19,238 bases of DNA from an uncultured Pseudomonadota bacterium (lineage in GTDB: Bacteria; Myxococcota_A; Polyangia; HGW-17), in NCBI GenBank assembly GCA_938004375.1, contig CALKWH010000257.1, forward strand, positions 1-19,238, read 5' to 3'. Numbering within the stretch: the first letter of the stretch is position 1; each line of letters opens with the position of its first letter. Of the stretch, positions 16,508 through 19,238 are shown one piece after another. A program made the translations under genes and the position numbers. The notes under the pieces are model-generated. The model saw nothing but the letters and a program-made list of their open reading frames with translations. It was not told the origin of the DNA and searched no databases.

Positions 16508-18124
16508 ATGCGCAATCTCGTTACTTTCTTAATTATTGCCACTGTCGCGTTCGCCGGTTGTCGCGAGGACAAGAAGTCCAGCAACAACAACAACAACAAC
16601 AACGCCAACAACACCAACAACGACGACACTATTTACATGGTGCAGGACGCCTCCCACCAGCACTTCGTGCAGGACGGGGACGAGGTCGTGCTCTCGAACA
16701 AGGTCGTCACCGCGGTGGACAAGTACGGCAACAAGACCGGCTCCTTCTGGATCTCCGAGCCCAACGGCGGCGCCTTCTCCGGCGTGCAGGTGTATAACAC
16801 CGACACCACCAGCGCCTGGTGGGGCGACCTGGAGGTCGGCGACCTGGTGACTGTCCACGGCCGCAAGATGGAGTATTCGTACCTGGATCCGGACACCAAC
16901 GAGCCGCTCTTCGACGATCCCCTGACCGAGATCACCGAAGCCCAGGTGACCGTGCTGGGTTCGGGCACCCCGCTCACTCCCACCGACATCACCGCCTCCG
17001 ACCTCAACACCGTGGAGACCGGCGAGAAGTGGGAGGGCGTCCTCGTGCGCCTGACCAACGTTCGCGTGTCCGATGTCTCCGAGCGCGACGGCCGCCTGGA
17101 GGTCAAGTTGGGCGGTTCCACCAAGGCGCAGGACGACCTGGCCGACCTCGCCTCGGTGAACGAGGGCGTCTGCCTCTCCCGTCTGACCGGCGTGGTGACT
17201 TATTTCTTCGATTATTACCTGATGCCCCGCTCGGCCGCCGACATCGAGGTCGCCGCCAACGACGGCGACTGCGCCGAGATCGTGGACGAGATCTGCGACA
17301 ACGAGCTCGACGACGACAACAACGGCTTCACCGACTGCGACGACTGGGCCTGCACCGGCAACGTGGCCTGCCCGGCCAAGGTCGAGAACTCCGACGCGCT
17401 CTGCGGCGACGGCCTCGACAATGATGAGGATACCCTCACCGACTGCGCCGATCCCTCCTGCTACGGCCACCCCGACGTCACGGTCTGCATCGAGACCGAC
17501 TGCACCGATGGCGCGGACAACGACGGCAACGGCTACACCGACTGCGAGGACTTCGACTGCTCCGAGAACGCCGCCTGCATTGAAAACTGCACCGATGGCA
17601 CGGACAACGACGGCAACGGCTACGTCGACTGCGACGACTACGACTGCGGCAACGACCCGGCCTGCGCCGATGACTTCGAGCAGAACTGCACCGACGGCAT
17701 CTCCAACGATGGCGATCAATACGTCGACTGCCGCGACTTCGACTGCGCCGACGATCCGGTCTGCACCGAGACCAACTGCGCCGACGGCATCGACAACAAC
17801 GGCGACGGTCACATCGATTGTGAGGACTGGGACTGCCTGTACACCGACCCCGCTTGCGCCGAGGGTCGCGAGATCACCAACGCGACCTGCTCCGACGGCA
17901 TCGATCAGGACGGCGACGGCTACTTTGATTGCCGTGACTACTCCTGCCAGCAGAGCCCGCTGGTGACCATCTGCGAAAGCACCCCGGCGAATTGCGCCGA
18001 CGGCGTCGACAACGACGGCAACGGCTTCGTCGACTGTGCCGACTTCTCCTGTCGGAAGTGCGACGCGACCGATCCCTCCAAGGACTTTGTCATCAGCACC
18101 TGCCCGCGCTGCGTCCACGAGTAA
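16508..18124 (+). CDS. Secreted lipoprotein with OB-fold-like region and Cys/Asp repeat array
   Basis: No named gene is recognised. The protein has 538 residues. Residues 1-17 are a signal peptide with the lipobox FAGC, and Cys18 would carry lipid, so it is anchored to a membrane, probably the outer membrane or cell surface. Next is an Asn-rich linker (residues 26-38, mostly AAC codons). Residues about 45-240 resemble the OB-fold region of secreted nuclease-type proteins: VVTAVDKYGNKTGSFWIS, then GVQVYN and the GDLVTVHGRKMEY strand. From Cys263 to about Cys515 eight repeats follow with the plan C-x-D-G-x-D-N-D-x-[DNG]-x-x-x-D-C-x-D-x-x-C. Such Asp spacing suggests calcium binding and the Cys suggests disulfides; both are inferred. 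No enzyme motif is seen. It lies alone between rplQ and ftsK with its own promoter. Confidence 0.9.
   Translation: MRNLVTFLIIATVAFAGCREDKKSSNNNNNNNANNTNNDDTIYMVQDASHQHFVQDGDEVVLSNKVVTAVDKYGNKTGSFWISEPNGGAFSGVQVYNTDTTSAWWGDLEVGDLVTVHGRKMEYSYLDPDTNEPLFDDPLTEITEAQVTVLGSGTPLTPTDITASDLNTVETGEKWEGVLVRLTNVRVSDVSERDGRLEVKLGGSTKAQDDLADLASVNEGVCLSRLTGVVTYFFDYYLMPRSAADIEVAANDGDCAEIVDEICDNELDDDNNGFTDCDDWACTGNVACPAKVENSDALCGDGLDNDEDTLTDCADPSCYGHPDVTVCIETDCTDGADNDGNGYTDCEDFDCSENAACIENCTDGTDNDGNGYVDCDDYDCGNDPACADDFEQNCTDGISNDGDQYVDCRDFDCADDPVCTETNCADGIDNNGDGHIDCEDWDCLYTDPACAEGREITNATCSDGIDQDGDGYFDCRDYSCQQSPLVTICESTPANCADGVDNDGNGFVDCADFSCRKCDATDPSKDFVISTCPRCVHE
16583..16621 (+). repeat. AAC trinucleotide tract coding poly-Asn linker
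   Basis: Seven AAC codons in a row, then GCC, two AAC, ACC and two AAC. It encodes the flexible linker just after the lipidated Cys of the lipoprotein. Because the unit is one codon, slippage would change linker length without breaking the frame. Confidence 0.9.
17294..18052 (+). repeat. Eight tandem repeats encoding C-x-D-G-x-D-N-D modules
   Basis: The units start at Cys263 and then follow at roughly 27-38 residue spacing, the last beginning at Cys496 (base 17993). Units 3 and 4 are the most alike (CTDGADNDGNGYTDC and CTDGTDNDGNGYVDC) and are nearly identical at the DNA level. Units 1 and 2 are the most divergent. Spacing between units varies, so the array grew by duplication followed by drift. 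Confidence 0.85.
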
Positions 18125-18174
18125 AACCCTGAGCAAGGCTCTTCAGCCCGCGCTCCTTCCTCCCCATTGAAAAA

Positions 18175-18203
18175 TTGAAATTCCCATCGAGGGATGGTAA
18201 GTT
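18175..18203 (+). promoter_or_regulatory. Candidate promoter of ftsK
   Basis: TTGAAA (18175-18180, one mismatch) is followed after 17 bases by TAAGTT (18198-18203), with TG (18195-18196) one base upstream, giving an extended -10. A small hairpin TCCCC-CTTC-GGGGA lies at 18203-18216, just downstream and partly within the -10. It lies in the 125-base gap between the lipoprotein gene and ftsK. Confidence 0.45.
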
Positions 18204-18249
18204 CCCCCTTCGGGGACCAATGTGATCCCAAGTAAGGAATTTGCCTCCA

Positions 18250-19194
18250 ATGGCCGTAAGTAGAAAGAAAAGACCCGCCCGCAAGGAAGAAAAGAGCCCG
18301 CAGTTGCACCGGGAGATGTGGGGCATCCTCTTCCTGGGCTTCGCGTTGCTGCTGGGCGGGGCCCTCTTGTCCCTGCAGTTCGGGGACGGGCGCCTGATGG
18401 GCCCCTTCGGCCAAGCGCTCGCGCTGGGCCTGTTCTCCCTGCTCGGGCTGGGCAGCCACCTCGTGGTGGTGGCCCTGTTCTCCGTGGCCTGGGGCATCTT
18501 CTCCCGCCGCTTCTCCGTGCGCGACGGACGGCTCTGGCTGGGTTACACGGGCGCCACCCTGTGCGGTACCGTGCTGTTCACGTTGATCTTCTCGAAGTAC
18601 CGGCTCCAGGGCATGGGCGCGGGGGGCCGGACCGGCGAGGTACTCGCCGCCCTGGGGATCTCCCTGGTGTCGAAGGCCGGCACGTTCATTCTGTTCACCA
18701 TGGGCCTGTTGCTCTTTCTGATGCTGGCGACCCAGAGCAGCCCGGCCCGGGCCATCGTGGGCCTCGTGGAAGGCACGCAGGCGGTCTTCCTGGCGCTGGG
18801 GAGGGCTGCCACCGCCGTGGGCCGCTTCTTCGTCCAACTGTTCTCCTGGGAGCCCCTGGAGGAGGACGGGGAAGAGGCGCCGGAGGAGGAGCCGGGCGCG
18901 CCCGACCGGACGGCCGACGACCACGACACCGTGCCCACCCCGGCTGCGGTGAAGGCACCCAACTTGGCCGAGCCGGCCAATAAAGGCAAGGCCCCGAAGA
19001 TCGTGAAAGAGAAGACCCCGGCCCCGAAGTCGGCCGCCTCCGGGACCCCGGCGACGGCCGCGGACGAGTCGCCGTCGGACGCGATCAAGACCCCGGCGGC
19101 GTCCGGAACGCCGGTAAAGCCCGCTCCCCGGGTCGCCACGGCCCCCCTCGCGGCGTCGGCATCGACTCCCGCCGCGTCCGTCGCGCCTGCGTCC
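18250..19194 (+). CDS. ftsK: FtsK/SpoIIIE-type DNA translocase, N-terminal part, 3' truncated
   Basis: FtsK anchors at the division septum by its N-terminal membrane domain and pumps chromosomal DNA with its C-terminal motor. Only 315 residues are present; the motor and gamma domains are beyond the contig end. The N-terminus is basic (MAVSRKKRPARKEEK). Four membrane segments lie at about 24-43, 61-84, 97-117 and 145-162, with the typical Gly-rich GMGAGGRTGE stretch between the third and fourth. After about residue 200 an acidic patch and a Pro/Ala/Lys-rich linker follow. The ATG is 13 bases after AAGGAATT. FtsK is inferred from the 4-TM domain and linker; without the motor another membrane protein is not excluded. 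The open frame continues into adapter sequence, which adds a false tail. Confidence 0.78.
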
Positions 19195-19238
19195 AGATCG
19201 GAAGAGCGTCGTGTAGGGAAAGAGTGTAGATCTCGGTG
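19195..19238 (+). other. Illumina universal adapter (library artefact)
   Basis: The last 44 bases, starting AGATCGGAAGAGCGTCGTG and ending AGATCTCGGTG, are the reverse complement of the Illumina universal (read-1) adapter. They are not genomic. The genome sequence ends at about 19194 within ftsK. Confidence 0.97.

Noticed and set aside
17294..18052. Tandem DNA repeats that could suggest a CRISPR array
   Set aside because: Units vary in length and sequence, are in one reading frame and encode a Cys/Asp module; no constant repeat with unique spacers.
16529..18136. 535-residue open frame on the minus strand opposite the lipoprotein
   Set aside because: It is a shadow of the Cys/Asp repeats: its Val/Ala/Gly-rich repeats mirror the sense repeats. 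No Shine-Dalgarno or family match.
18124..18160. Terminator after the lipoprotein gene (GAGC-AAG-GCTC)
   Set aside because: Only a 4-bp stem and no T-run follows.

Overview
This window reads as a nearly complete bacterial contig from a GC-rich genome: codons end overwhelmingly in G or C and Shine-Dalgarno sites are strong. Untrimmed Illumina library adapters sit at both ends (1-45 and 19195-19238), so the biological sequence is about 46-19194. The lineage cannot be fixed from sequence alone. The lipoprotein style near the right end (lipobox, poly-Asn linker, repeated Cys/Asp modules of the type C-x-D-G-x-D-N-D-G) is familiar from Myxococcota, Bradymonadales and other former Deltaproteobacteria. 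I lean that way at low confidence.

Layout, all on the + strand: (1) the 3' four-fifths of fusA (EF-G); (2) a fused S10-spc-type ribosomal protein cluster, rpsJ-rplD-rplW-rplB-rpsS-rplV-rpsC-rplP-rpmC-rpsQ-rplN-rplX-rplE-rpsN-rpsH-rplF-rplR-rpsE-rpmD-rplO-secY-adk-map-rpmJ-rpsM-rpsK, packed with gaps of tens of bases or short overlaps; (3) a 272-base gap holding a good intrinsic terminator; (4) rpoA-rplQ; (5) a secreted lipoprotein gene with its own apparent promoter; (6) the N-terminal membrane part of an FtsK-like DNA translocase, cut by the contig end. Translation, protein export (SecY), N-terminal Met removal (Map), adenylate balance (Adk) and transcription (alpha subunit) are therefore encoded together, as in most bacteria.

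Departures from the usual order are the most interesting part. Three genes expected in this cluster are absent from their places: tuf between fusA and rpsJ, rplC (L3) between rpsJ and rplD, and rpsD (S4) between rpsK and rpoA. infA, often found between map and rpmJ, is also absent. Most strikingly, rplO encodes a protein of 312 residues, about twice the usual L15. After a normal L15 it carries two more divergent copies of the L15/L18e-type C-terminal domain, making three in tandem.

Regulatory signals: three candidate promoters share a TG-extended -10 element. One lies inside the 3' end of fusA, where codon usage also changes sharply; one precedes the lipoprotein gene; one precedes ftsK. An intrinsic terminator between rpsK and rpoA suggests that rpoA-rplQ is transcribed at least partly on its own. 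No tRNA, rRNA, CRISPR array, transposase or integrase was seen.
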